Shown here: piece by piece, positions 33,299 through 45,406 of the stretch
How the letters are laid out: every line of letters begins with the position of its first letter
How positions within the stretch are numbered: the stretch's first letter is position 1
NCBI GenBank assembly: GCA_946122785.1
Contig: CAMGYJ010000007.1
Coordinates: forward strand, 41,875,587-41,939,586
Length of the DNA stretch: 64,000 nucleotides
DNA from: Linum tenue
Lineage: Eukaryota > Streptophyta > Magnoliopsida > Malpighiales > Linaceae
Direction: 5' to 3'
Notes under the pieces: generated by a model
Database searches by the model: none
Told to the model about the DNA's origin: nothing
What the model saw: the letters and a program-made list of their open reading frames with translations, nothing else
Position numbers and translations under genes: made by a program

Positions 33299-36200
33299 TG
33301 TTAAAAATCGAACAGGAAAATTAGGGTTATCGATCGGGCTGAGTCGCGGATTAGATCGCTTTCTTTAAGACGTTCCCGGCACTGCCTCGTATTGCGCACA
33401 ACAGATTATCAGTCGGTCGCCTCCAGGATAAAACAACTACTCTGATTTGTTGCTGATCGGTTTTGTGCGAAAACCGGAGCTCTATGAATTCACTCTCTCT
33501 CGTGTTTCTGCTCTTCTGAGGTGTGTTTAGAGGGCCCGGGGGTCTGTTATTTATAGGAGCAGAAAACCCAGAATATTCCCTCTTTCTTTGGGAATAAGTC
33601 ACATTTTAATTAGGGAGATAATTACTCCCATAATTAAAATATAATCTATTAAGATCATCAATCCTAATTATCTCCATAACATTCCTTTTATTAATTATCC
33701 ATCTTATTTTCGTATTATAGGTAAATACTGGATAATTAATAAGGAATTTCATTTATAGCTTTTCAAAGCTATTCATCCCAACAATCCCCCACTTGAATAG
33801 TTTTGAAACTATCTCTGAGCATCAACAGTTCCATAAGATTGGGCATAAGCTAAGGTATCTCGAAGATGTGAACCTTAGCGTAGTGGTTACACTTCCAATT
33901 TCATAAGGGTGACTCGTAGTCTTGAACCCTATCTTAGACAATATAGCACACCCGATCTTTTCATTGAGTGATATTCTCCCATAGGCCGTGCGTTTATGGC
34001 CATGCACGTTATCCCAGTTTAGTAAACGTTCTAGCAACTTTGTGCCTCCAAAGTTCCATAGGGAGTGGCCTCACTCCACATTAACATAGGTGAGTGATAA
34101 CATCGGATTTGCACATGTTTGCACCCTCGTTTCTTCTTCATTTTGGCTTGAGTTTCTGCTTTCTTGGACTATTTTACGCTAGGTTGTGTTCCTTTGTCAC
34201 ATTTCAGGTCCTAGCATGTAAATTGAAGCATAGGCGCAAGTTTCAAGTCAATCGGAGATCATTTGGCAATTCGGGAGAAGAAACACGAGCATGACCTGAG
34301 GAATAATGGACTTCTACCTCATATTATGGACAGATAATCATGTAATTTTGTATGAAAAGAAAGAGGGCGAGACTACGAGCGTCTGGGTTCAAACGGCGAC
34401 TAATTTGGAGTCCGGACGAGGGAGAAACGAAGCTTTGAACAGGAGCGGAGGAAGAATTACGGGCAGGAGAATTACGACCGTAATTTCCCCTCCCGTGCCC
34501 ATATTTTCACTGCCGAGAGGAGATTTGGGTGCGCTGAAACTTAACCAAAACGCGTGTTTTTGGCAAAATACGGGCATGAAAGAATTACGACCGTAATTCA
34601 GCCCGTAATTCGCCCAGAATCGGGTTTTTGAGGCAGATTCGAGTCAAAGGAAAGGGAGAGCTGGGTTTTGGTTCCCAAACACCCAAGGGACGAACCCGAG
34701 AGAGAGAGAGAGCGACTTGGGAACATTCTTGGAGCTATTTTGGAGGATTTCTTCGCCATTGAAGCTCGGGAATCAAGCTTGGAGATGGAGATTGAAGATC
34801 TAGATCAAATTTCTGCAGTCTCTCTCTTCTCTATGGAGTAACTTCCCTTCACTTAGGTTTTGAGGAACCCTAGTTCCATGTGTTAGGATCTTTCTTGTAT
34901 GAAGTTTTGGATGCTATATTGTTTGATTATAATCTATTGAGGCATGATTTATTGAGTCAATTGAATCTTGATCAAATTCTCTTGATTTCTGCTTTAACCT
35001 ATGATAGATAGAATCTGATTAGGTTAAGAGAGCTTCCTTGATTGATAGTGGTGAATTGGTTGTGCGAGAGTCAATCAATTCACTGCTTTGTACTGGAATT
35101 CATTCCAGTTGTGGAGTTCTGTGTTCATAGCCTCAGCTTTCTATCCTGGTGAAGATTAGTCGTCTGCCGGGTAGTTGGACTGAGAGGGCTTGGTCAGCTT
35201 AAGAGATTCCAAGCTAATTTAGGATCTTCCGCAGTTTAATCAACAGTAGATCAACCAAAGGTAATTGCAACTTGGACCTAATTGAGGAGCTAGGGGGAAT
35301 CATACCTAAGTGAGTTCCCAACTTGTAATTAGTAGAGTAGTAAGTAGAGTAGTTTATAAATCAATCCTTAATCTAGTTTGCTAGATAAGTGAGACCCGTG
35401 GATTCGATATTTATTGCTTGTGCCACTATACTGCAGTCCCTTTCATTGGTTACACTTGGCCATTGTTAGGTGTTGTGTTTTAGGGTGTCAGTGAGTCTAT
35501 CAGAAGTACCCCCAAAGTAAAGTACTTTACTCCACATAGAGTATAGATCTCATTAAGAGTTTAACTCAACCTCCAAAGCTTTGGATTCATGCATCACTAT
35601 GCATGAACTTTTCTCAATATTACTCATGACTTGTTATTACCCATTGAACCCGTTTCTTGGGATCTCCAATCTATTGGGTCGGGTTACCATCACTTGTAAT
35701 CCATGGTTCGGTAGGCATAAGTCTCATACCCTTCGTGGTATTTTGGACTTTTCTCTCTAGGTAATCCTTTCGTCAAAGGATCAGCTAGATTATGTTAGGA
35801 TCTTACATGATCCACCCTCATTTCTCCTATCATTAGGAGTTCTCTTACAGTACTGTGCTCACGACGAATTTGTCGTCTCTTTTCGTTCTAGAACCGGTTC
35901 CCTTCTTTTGCAAGAGCTGCGGTGCTATCACAATGAATCAACTACCGGAGGGATCGGCTTTCCCATAAAGGAATCTCTAGTAATAACCCTCTCAGTCAAC
36001 TTTCCTCTTTACTAGCCCTCGCTAGTTCTATCTTTTCTGATTCCTTAGTTGATTGAGCTAGGATCGTTTACTTCTTAGACTTCCAAGACACAACTCTTCC
36101 GGCGATGTTTAAAACATGCCCAACAGATGCCTTGGAATCTTCTATATGGTATTCTTGTCCGCATCAATATACTCTACCAATACAGCCAGAAACCGTTGAT

Positions 36201-38540
36201 AACTTATATCAAGGTCTACTGTTCTTAAGGTGTCTCATGACCCCTTTCAATAGCATTTCAATGCTTCGTACTAGGACAATCAGTAAGCCTGCCAAGTACC
36301 CCCCACTAAATCGGGTCTCATGTTTATCAGCTGCCTCTCGCAGACTGTCAATGCTAGTATATTCTAAATTTCTTACACCGTCTTAGGTGTTCTTTAAATA
36401 TTTATACTAGCATCATCAAACATGTATGCAGGTGTACATCTTGTATTTTCCTAGTTATTAGGATCTCTAAGCATAACATTTGTTTCATTCAGATCCTTCA
36501 CATTCAAAATTCTCAACCATCATGGTTTTTCAATATTGACATCACGAGTCTTTGTACCAAAGATCAACGTGTCATTCATAATGCAAGTGTCATTCTAAAA
36601 TTTATACTAAATGCACTTGTCACTTTCACTTTTAAAACCATGAGAGAGAATCGGATTATTCATGCCACTAATTCTGAGTCTATTTCAGATCATATAATGA
36701 TTTGTCTAACCATAGACTCCATAAGCATGTTCTAGAATAACAACCTTTAATATTGTCCCAATGTAGATTTTCTTTATTCAAATCACTATTCACAAAAGAA
36801 TTTTAATATCCATGTGATGAATGTTATTATACATATTGGTGAATAAGTATCAAAGAAATCTACAATTTTTTCTCTTCACCTAAAGCCTTAGCTACTAGGC
36901 GATCATTATACTCATAAACTAAACCATCAGGTTTCAGTTTTCCTTTTAGGAATCCATTTATTACCTTGGCTTCATTGCCAGGGGGTAATTCTCAAAGATG
37001 CCAAATCTTGTTTGGTTCCACCGATATATTACCCAAGGCTTTACAACCAAGAGGTAACTCTACAAGATTCTAAGTCTTACTAGACTCCACAAATTTCATT
37101 TCGATAATAATGGATTCTCCCACAAATCTGCATCTTTATGGAAGTTCGAACTTCTAGCAAACTTGTAGGATCTCTTCTTAGGGTGTAAATAACAAATTCA
37201 TAACCAAAATCTTTTCGCGATTTATGGTTCATTTGTCTCTTCTGAGTTCATACCCAGATTCATCACCCCCACTAGTTATCCATTATTTCTAATAGCAGGC
37301 AACATATCACCCCCACTATTTTCTCGATTTAAATGGAATGGCATCAATGGATTCCACATAAAAATGAGTATTTCATTTATGTATTCTACTATTGATAGCA
37401 AAACCAATAAAAGACTCTCATGCTCATCTTATACTGCACTGATTCTCAAACTATATCATATGAAAATAGTATTTCATAAATAAAGCTTTACGTCAAAAGC
37501 ATATGTCAAAAGAATCACATCTTTACTTAGTGCAATCAATAATAATGTGATAAAGCATTTCACATTATTCCAAATTCATCTAATTACATTCACTCATTTC
37601 AAAATGAATCAGATACAAGGATTTTAATTCTCTAGTCATATACTTATGGGTCTTTTAGTTTGTCTATGAAAATCATATATTTATCACAAACAATTATGAG
37701 AATGTGACTCTATCTTTCAATTCTTCACGATATACGTCAAAGACGTGCATGCAAGACTCATAAGAATTCAGCACGTTAACTTTATCATCATATGCATACT
37801 CTCATGACCATTAATAATAGTGGAGTGAGCAATACTCAACAACACTTTCTTAATAGCATATGCCTTAGTATGCTTCGAGGTACCAATATTCAGCCACCAT
37901 TCTTCAGAGTTACTAGCAAGGTTAATCTCTACTCTTTTCACAATCATCATGACCATCAATCCATCTTTTCAATCAAGTTAACACTAGAAGCAGTGTTATA
38001 CTTGTTCCTACACTTTCGTGTCATTTGACCTAAGTCATTCTTAGATGATTGGCTGCAGATCCTTTGGTTACCACGAATGGTACCATTCTAATTGGTGTAA
38101 ATATGGTTTGACTTGCTATCCTGATCTCTAACCTTTAGGGTTCAAAAACGCATGAATAGTTCACTTAATACTGCCACACAGTACTTCTTTCAAAATAAAT
38201 ATGGGCATTCGACCCATTCCACCAGCATATTTACTATATAATATATATTCCCATATACTTCAGAGTATTGATTCAAAATTACCCTTCCAATATGTACACT
38301 AAGTTGTACTCTAAATAATTGAGGAAAGCACATCTCAATGTCAACATTTCATACAACAACTCTAATTTTATCTTTCTAGCATGCACAAGAATTTATTGTT
38401 TTCACAATTCTATACATAGAACCAATAGATTCTAATTATCATTTATTTATTAATGAAGGATAAAAGGGTTCCGATTCTTACCTCTTTTTGAGAAACCATT
38501 ATCTTTTAATTTAATAGATAACTAGCACTACACATAGCTT
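33299..38540 (-). mobile_element. Decayed copia retrotransposon (minus), split by a solo LTR
   Basis: A 3' LTR (about 33785-33299 on minus, TGTTGGGATG...TTTAACA, with TATAAATA near 33550) follows a purine tract AGTGGGGGATTG. Upstream on minus come RNase H (about 35690-36110: SWKSKK, IHCDSTAAL, RRQIRREHSTVREL, NLADPLTKGL), RT (about 36110-37060: KLKPDGLV, LIFGTK, ILNVKDLNE), a linker (KDFGYEFVIY near 37190) and a protease remnant (EEWWLNIGTSKHTKA near 37890). Many stops and frameshifts are present. The integrase is mostly missing, since protease and RT are only ~0.9 kb apart. No 5' LTR is seen. Confidence 0.85.
34095..35490. mobile_element. Solo LTR, 1,396 bp, TSD GTGAG
   Basis: It begins TGATAACATCGG and ends GGGTGTCA, flanked on both sides by GTGAG (34090-34094 and 35491-35495). 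Removing it joins the copia 3' untranslated part smoothly (ACATAGGTGAG to TCTATCAG). The interior has no long coding frame or retroviral motifs, so I read it as a solo LTR left by recombination, probably from a gypsy-type element. Confidence 0.85.
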
Positions 38541-38597
38541 CTTTGTTTCTTGTCCTACTTGTCTCCCTCGCGCCTTCTATAACAGGGTTTCCCGGAC

Positions 38598-39237
38598 TTT
38601 TTCCAGAAATACCACTGTTTAAAAAAAGAATTCCAAAAATACCACTCAACCCAAAAAATTTCCAAAAATACCACCTTTTTCAAAAACCGCCACCCCACCC
38701 TGCAGTTTACACGGAAACCGCTTGTCGGGGGCGCGGTTTTCTATGCAAACCGCGGGCTAAGGGGCGGTTATAAAAAAAATTGGACCAAACCGCTGGGTGG
38801 GGTGGCCGTTTGGCCCAAAACTAGGATGAAATTTTCAAAACAGGAATTATTTGTGGATATACGGGACCTTGAGAATACGGGATCTTGAAAATTTATGCGA
38901 AATGGAAAAATAATGGCTAGATCGGATAGCCGAGTGCAAAGTTACGTTCGTTTGAAGTTTCGGCCGAAGTTAGGAGTTGATCGGAAAATTTTTTTTTGGA
39001 CCAAACCGCTGGGTGTGGTGGTGGTTTGGCCCAAAACCGCCGCCCCACCCAGCGGTTTTTATAACCGCCCCTTAGCCCAGCGGTTTGCATAGATAACCGC
39101 GTCCCCGCCTAGCGGTTTTCGTGTAAACCGCAGGGTGGGGTGGCGGTTTTTGAAAAAAAGGTGGTATTTTTGGAATTTTTTGGAGTTGGATGGTATTTTT
39201 GGAATTCTTTTTTTAAACAGTGGTATTTCTGGAAAAA
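38598..39237. mobile_element. Foldback element with ~185-bp inverted arms
   Basis: Left arm 38598-38781 and right arm 39052-39237 are near-perfect inverse copies: TTTTTCCAGAAATACCAC ... GGGGCGGTTATAAAAA. The ~270-bp centre carries two direct copies of GGACCAAACCGCTGGGTG...TTTGGCCCAAAAC. No coding frame and no clear target duplication. It is probably a non-autonomous DNA transposon of foldback or MULE-like type. Confidence 0.85.
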
Positions 39238-39360
39238 AATCCAATTAAATGGCCCTGCAAAAAATTCTTCACAAGGCCGCGAGTCCACTTTTGCGCCTTG
39301 GCTGGTGGAACTTATGGACAAAAGCAGATTATTGCGCAGGAACAATTATTTGGACAAGGA

Positions 39361-39962
39361 TAGGGCTGCAAACGAGCCGAGTCGAGTCGAGTTTTTGCTT
39401 AACTTGAGCTCGACTCGTTTATAAAATTTTCAGCTCAAGCTTGGCTCGAACTCGAATTTTGATAGTGCAGCTTGAGCTCGAGCTCGGCTTGAATAAAAAT
39501 AATCTAGCTCGAGCTCGACTCGGTAGAGCTCGCTAAATGCTCATTAAATAGCTCGTCAAGCTGAGTATAAACTCGACTCAAGATGAGCTCGATTTGAAAA
39601 CATTCTTGCTGAAAAATGTGTAAACATAAGAATTAAAATGATAAAAAGAACACTTGAAACTAAAAATAACATCTAACTTCCATACACATCCGTATTAAAA
39701 AGATAATGTTCATGTTCACAAGAGTAATCCATCCTTACACATGCTCTAAACAATGCAGCTCACGAGCTTAGTTTAACAAGCCACCGAATCAAGCTAGCTC
39801 GCGAGCTTATCAAGCTGAGCATGGTCTGGCTCAAGCTTGGCTCGTTTACTAACGAGTTGGCTCGCGAGCCGGCTTGTTAAATAACGAGTTGAGTGTCGAA
39901 CGAGTTTTTTTTTATTCGAACGCCGAGTTGCTCGCGAGCGACTTGGCTCATTTGCAGCCCTA
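39361..39962. mobile_element. 602-bp hAT-like MITE, perfect 8-bp TSD GACAAGGA
   Basis: The ends TAGGGCTGCAAACGAGCC and ...GGCTCATTTGCAGCCCTA are inverse with few mismatches. GACAAGGA lies at 39353-39360 and 39963-39970. The interior is full of GAGCTCG/CTCGAGC motifs, probably subterminal binding repeats. No coding capacity. Confidence 0.93.
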
Positions 39963-40075
39963 GACAAGGAGCATTTAAATGGACATGATCAATTAATTAG
40001 CCCAAGACTGAAATGAGAACACATATATTTAATTATATATATAATGTAAGATTTACAATCTGTTGCATATATCTT

Positions 40076-40203
40076 TTTTTTTCTTTTTTATAAGGGTGAT
40101 ATAGGTTTACTTTTTATGATGAAAGTATTACTGAAAGGATTCGAACCTGAAACCTCCAAATTCTTGGCTAGTTATATTACCACTAGACCAAGCCTTTGTT
40201 TGT
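40076..40203 (-). mobile_element. tRNA-derived SINE, 15-bp TSD
   Basis: On minus, the head has an A-box-like TGGTCTAGTGGTAAT and a B box GGTTCGAATCC, then a body ending TATCACCCTTATAAAAAAG and an A-rich tail. TGTTGCATATATCTT is repeated exactly at 40061-40075 and 40204-40218. Confidence 0.88.
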
Positions 40204-40451
40204 TGTTGCATATATCTTACTTTTAGAGACTATTTTAATATGTGCCTCATTATTTAGTCTTTGTAAGTAGTTTTTCTTATATCTCGTATAGTAATGGAAT
40301 GCATGCTCCCTTATTCATAAAAAAAGATAAAATAATACAAACATATTAATCTTGTACCATTCCCTTGTACGATAACCAGAGATGAGCAATATCCAGGAAA
40401 ACACGAATACCCTTTTCAGCATGTGTCGAAGAATTCTTTCCAATTTTGTCA

Positions 40452-41858
40452 TCAATGTCGCTTAGTGAGCGAGACGGTCAGGCTGACGAAAGCAGGACTC
40501 ACCTTGGCCATCCAATCGGAGAGAAGGAGAGCGTACCTCTTGAAAACCTCGTCGGTGATTTCCCTCGACAGATGAAAGTGATGGGCGATGACCGGATCAA
40601 ACACCGCCTCCATGCACTTGGAAAGGTTGTAGCCACCGTCTCCGGCCAAATTCGCCTCCCCCTCGTAGACATTCCAATCCATATCCCACAACTCCAGGTG
40701 TTCAATGGCGAAGGAGCCTTGTTTCCGGACCTCGGTTTCCACTTCCATGGCGGATGGCATGTAAAGTGGGAGGTTGAAGGAATCCAGTTTTTGTTGATCT
40801 ATTAATCCCTGCATTGCAAGGATCGATACAATAAGTGACAATAGCTAACACTCTTAATTTGATTGTTCTCTTTCAATATATATATATATATATGTACCTC
40901 AGTTGCCATTTGGTTGAGAGCCATCGACATAAGAAGGTAGCAACACTCTTTCTCAGAATGTTGTTCCCCTCTCCTTGCAGGAATTGTCAATACCATCCGA
41001 CCTCCTGTCACCAATTCCTGAGACCTAAACTTCAAGAAGGAAGAAAAGTCGGTCTGGAACTGTTTGCAATAAGCCTCCAACACACCTGGAGGGCTACTAC
41101 TGGTCAGGTAAATATTTCCCTTGTTCTCCTCCAAGCCTTGTGGGACCCGAGAGCGCCAGTGAAGACTGTAGGAAGAGTGGATGAAGTGAAGGCTGTCGGT
41201 CAGGAAAAGCCTGTCATAGAAAGAACCCGGAACTCCTACGATGGAAATCATCAATGGTGGTTCGGAATTCGGTTCTCCCATTTCTTTCTTCATGTTTTCC
41301 TTGAATCCTTGAATGGAGGTGAAGACATTGTTGAAGTCGTTTCCAGGGAGGTCGTTCAGGAAGACCTGAAGCTCGGGGCATTCCTGTCCTAGCTCCCTGG
41401 AAAGCTTGTGGACGGCCTTGATTACCTCCGACACGAGGAGCAGGGTGTTGGGCCCTGAAGCGCAACCCAGATCTGCCATTACCAGCCTGCCTTTGGGGAA
41501 GCTCGAGCTACGCATAAGTTTTACAACTGTTTCTTTTGTTATCGGCAGAGTCCTTGAAATCCCCTTCCGCTGCAAATTGACCACGTGTTAGTATCGTCGG
41601 AGATGGTTTGCATTGAGGTTAATTACGCGTGTTCAAATACTCGCGACGCTCTAACATAATTAACAGTTGATGATGATTAAAGTATAAATTCATTGTGTGG
41701 TTCAACGTCTCCCAACAACTCGAGTTATTGGGACCAGATCGCTCTCTCGATCAAACTCTGTGATGGGGTTATGTTTCATTTACCTGAAGCAAGGAGTTCA
41801 TGGCGTAGCTGGTGTCTTCCAGGCCCCCATTCATGTGCAGCACGTTAGCCATTTCCAT
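40452..41858 (-). CDS. SABATH-family carboxyl methyltransferase, three exons, intact
   Basis: SABATH enzymes use S-adenosylmethionine to methylate the carboxyl group (or ring N) of small molecules such as salicylate, benzoate, jasmonate or gibberellin. Exons 41858-41784, 41569-40898 and 40808-40452 join in phase to give 367 aa, the usual family length. Visible motifs are SYAMNSLLQ (residues 17-25), DLGCASGPN (58-66), FLNDLPGNDFNNVF (95-108), VPGSFYDRLF and SSYSLHWRSRVP (138-168), and GGRMVLTIPAR before the C-terminal helical cap. All match the cofactor and substrate pockets of the family. The ATG at 41858 is chosen because MEMANVLHMNGG is the typical start. Introns are short (214 and 89 bp); the second has a TA microsatellite just after its donor. 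The substrate cannot be told from sequence. Looks like a functional gene. Confidence 0.93.
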
Positions 41859-42277
41859 GATCTCTTGCTTTCAGAGACAGAGAGAGAGAGAGAGGAGTTT
41901 TGTAAGCGTTGAGTGATGATTTTCAATGGAACCTACCCCCAAACACTTCACATGGTAGAGCTGGATGGGTTATTATTATGGAGTCTTCCAAGTTGAAGGA
42001 ATGGATAGGGAGGGATTTATTGCAAGCATGGTACCAACCAGGTTCTCGTTGGCCATGACATTTTCGTTGTTTGTTTGTTTTTCCTTCCAATATTGCTTTC
42101 TCACATTGATTGAGTCCAGCAATTATACAAACGGACCCCAGACTGTCTGATATCTCCAGGGCACCAACCAGGTTCTCAGCCATTCGTTTTTATTTATTTA
42201 TTTTATAGATGATTTTTTTTTTGGGTAGAAATTTTGATAGATGATTTTGATAGGTGATAGTGATACCATTTAACAAT
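41859..42277. promoter_or_regulatory. Upstream region of the SABATH gene, duplicated near 33.1 kb
   Basis: A GAGA-rich leader (CTCTCTCTC on minus at 41880-41895) lies directly before the start codon. Parts of 41975-42025 recur at 33020-33110 beside the broken exon 1. No clear TATA box chosen. Confidence 0.5.
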
Positions 42278-42290
42278 TCAGAACTCTCTT

Positions 42291-42365
42291 TTTTTTTTTT
42301 TTTGATCAACCACCTGCTTTTATTAATTATGATTGTAGCAAAGCATTACAATCCGCATTCAGTTG
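42291..42365 (-). mobile_element. 75-bp LINE tail insertion with 13-bp TSD
   Basis: On minus, ...TAATAAAAGCAGGTGGTTGA is followed by an A-run (poly-T 42291-42303 on plus). The exact repeat TCAGAACTCTCTT lies at 42278-42290 and 42366-42378. A strongly 5'-truncated retroposon. Confidence 0.85.
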
Positions 42366-42378
42366 TCAGAACTCTCTT

Positions 42379-44500
42379 AAATATAACTGAGAAGTTGCTA
42401 AATATGGTAGTCGATTAGTTCAACCTTTTTCAAGGCATTGCTGTTGGCGGCTCGAAATGTCACTATTTGTCCTCCTAATTAACACACATTTTTTTTGTTT
42501 TTTTATTTTTTTTATAAAAAAAAAAAAAAATCAAACACTCACGTATCCTACCACTTATTTATGGAGATTCTCCATCAGAACACACTGTATTCAAAATTTC
42601 CAGCGATCTGAGTAGTTTTAGGAAGAATATTTTTATCACTTAAATTATTAAAAAGAACTACCGAGTAATTAACTAATTTTAATGAATCTACAAGACCCAA
42701 GTTCCCTATTTTTTCTATCCATTCCAATTCTTCCGTAAGAAAAGGTTCCTCAATTTTTTTGTTTCGTTCATAACTTGGGATAATGAATAAAATCAATGTT
42801 CATATTATACACTTAGGAATTAGGATTACATATTTCCGTAAGAATAAAATCAATAATATTTCCATAAGAAAAGATGATTTATAGTATTGTTAGTTTATTT
42901 ACAGATTAGGTATATAACTCAAGGTTCATAACTTATACTAGTGTTACCGTAAAGAAAAGGTGCATAACTTATCCTTTATGAGTTTTTAATTAATGATATT
43001 TCACTTTTATAATTAAAATTAAAAATTTCAACTAAAATTAAATTTATGTAATATATAAAATTATATTCATTTTGACATATTTTGGAATAAAACCTGTCAG
43101 TCCAGCATTCTATAGCATCATATATAATAGCATTCATGAAATATCAATTCGTCTACAATGGTACCCCATCTCTGCAACAATTCCTTATCGTCTCGCCACC
43201 ATCAATTCTTCATTAGATTATTATGAAAGTGGGCCTCACCTTGCTGACTTGGTTTCAACTAATCTCTCGATCTTCTTAAAGTCAACTTAGAATGTTCATG
43301 CTACTTCCAACTTATTCATGATTTACAGATTAAAAATTAACCACCATAGATAAAAAATGGCATTCGTGGAAGGTTTAATTATTCTCATTGTCAATCACTA
43401 AACTTTCGTTAACCATTTTACAAATTGGGCAACCAAATATGTACATATACAAGGAAAAAAAAGATCTACTGGAGAATAGGCAACACCTATTGGTTATTCA
43501 TTAATTTTTCAATTTACAGATTATCAAATTTTGTGTTGGTCGCAGGGTTGTCTATCAGTGTTAAGAAAAAATAAATCTCATGAATGAGGCGTTAATTTAC
43601 CTACTACAATATTACCTGTCTCAACCCAAGATCCAAACATAACAATTCAATTTTTTTTCTAAATTTAGGAGTAAAAAGGCATAAACTTTAATTGTGTGTA
43701 ATGTCCCGTGTTTCTAAACATTTTACCATTAAAGATTGGTTTCCAATGAAAAAATAAATAGGAATAGCCTATTGTAAAAGAAAAAGTTCTTTAAGGAAGA
43801 CAAAGGCATTGGTAATTGGAGAAGATGATGGTGCTTTAAAAGGCCGAGGTAGAACAATCAGAAAAAAATTCAAATTTAAATTTTCTGTAATTATTGACAT
43901 TGAGTAGCAAATAATGTGACCATCTTATTAAATTTTTAGAAGTCAATTTTCTTGCATGACTTTTGTTTTTTACTTTGAGTAAGGGCTTCAGTCGATAAAT
44001 CGGGTTAGCATGTTGAAATTATATGAGTATGGGTATGATATTTCCAGTAAGTAAATTATTTGAAAATTTTAGATATGAAATAAAACATGTCTTGCTTCGA
44101 ACAATTACTAAGGATATTTATACTATTAACAAAATTTATCCGGCCAATGGGCGGGCCCTAATCTAGTACGTACTACTCGCCTGCCGCTTGATTGACCATG
44201 ATATTGGTGTTATCATCTAATCTCTCATCGTGAATTTAGAGTTAAGTTGTCACCAACTCATTGTGCCAATTCATAGTTTGTCACGCTAATCCATTCCTAA
44301 CTGCATGCTACCCCGGGACATATTTTAAAAAATTGTTATTTGGTTTAGTACATGGTCGTTAGAAATAAGGAGGGAAGTTTAGCCCATTTTTCTAAAATGA
44401 GTTTCGAAATACTTCATCACATGATTTTGGTCTAACTAAGATTGCATGTGCAATTGCAATCACTCTCAAATGCATTTTAAGATCAATGAAAAATTATGCG
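42379..44500. other. AT-rich intergenic region
   Basis: No gene, RNA or complete element recognised. Short homopolymer runs (A14 near 42517) and scattered chance frames only. Confidence 0.6.
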
Positions 44501-44511
44501 CATAATTGTTT

Positions 44512-44606
44512 TTTATGAGGGTTATATGGGTTTATCTTTTAGTTAGGTAGAGATTCGAATATGAGACATTCACCTTCAAAATAAGTGGTATTAACACTAG
44601 ATCGAT
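44512..44606 (-). mobile_element. SINE fragment (family of 40076-40203), interrupted
   Basis: TTATGAGGGTTATATGGGTTT and GAGATTCGAATATGAGACATT match the tail and B-box part of the SINE at 40076. The A-box part is broken by the retroposon inserted at 44607. A further SINE-like head (TTCTAACCTGAAACCTCC...TACCACTAGACCAA) lies at 44910-44965. Confidence 0.65.
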
Positions 44607-44804
44607 CTTGTTGATCTATTAGTCTGGTCTTCCTTGTACTGCTCTTCCCTTTTTGGGGTTTCTTTGTTCTTGCTTTTCCTTTTTGTTTTCTGTTTGTGAT
44701 CAATCTTGTTGATCACTCTCGCCTGTACTCATGTTGCTCTCTGACAGTCTCTCTCAGTTTGTCTTGTTTTATATTTTAATGCAATCACCCTTATAAAAAA
44801 AAAT
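44607..44804 (+). mobile_element. LINE 3'-end insertion, 11-bp TSD ACTAGATCGAT
   Basis: A 198-bp insert ending TGCAATCACCCTTATAAAAAAAAA lies between ACTAGATCGAT at 44596-44606 and 44805-44815. It has no coding part; the T-rich body ending TTTTATATTTTAATGCAATC is typical of a LINE 3' end. It shares TCACCCTTATAAAAAA with the SINE tail. Confidence 0.75.
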
Positions 44805-45041
44805 ACTAGATCGATATTTTATTCACAATGATGCACGCAATTGGAAACTTCACCATCTACATAACACTAATCAAACAACTTATATGAACTGTTTGGACGA
44901 GGCAAGAGATTCTAACCTGAAACCTCCAGATTCAAAATCAATGATATTACCACTAGACCAATTTCTTATTGACTTAAATATTTTTTTCTTGGTTTTGACA
45001 TACCGTCGGACTGACTAACAATAAACATCAGTGTCGGTAAC

Positions 45042-45275
45042 ACTACACGAAAAGACACCTCTTGCAACACTTGGATTGCAACACTATTTAAAAGTGTTGT
45101 GTTTGATATACAATAGCAACACTTGTTTGTAGAGTTGCATATTGAGTAGTTTAGGCAACTCAAATTAACTATATGTTGCGTTTGTTCTATTATACGCAAC
45201 ACATATGTCTCGAATAAATTTTAAGTTGCTTAATTGTATAGTTTATGCAACATTTTATCAAATTGTGTTGCAACA
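45042..45275 (+). mobile_element. CACTA-type element end with TTGCAACAC subterminal repeats
   Basis: CACTACACGAAAAG at 45042 starts a stretch with many direct and inverted TTGCAACAC/GTGTTGC motifs, as expected for CACTA subterminal repeats. The rest is not found. The gypsy element inserted ~130 bp downstream. Confidence 0.65.
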
Positions 45276-45406
45276 AATCAATTTTATTAATGCACGTTTA
45301 ATTTAAATTGAGTAATTGAAATAAAAAATAACTGGAAGAGAGAAACTGAATCTAGAGATAAACCCAAATATTGGCTAGCAGGAAATAAAATATATGCGTT
45401 GATTAC

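Noticed and set aside
33822..34037. Open frame in the copia 3' region
   Set aside because: It lies between RNase H and the LTR, is split by the solo LTR and has no domain.
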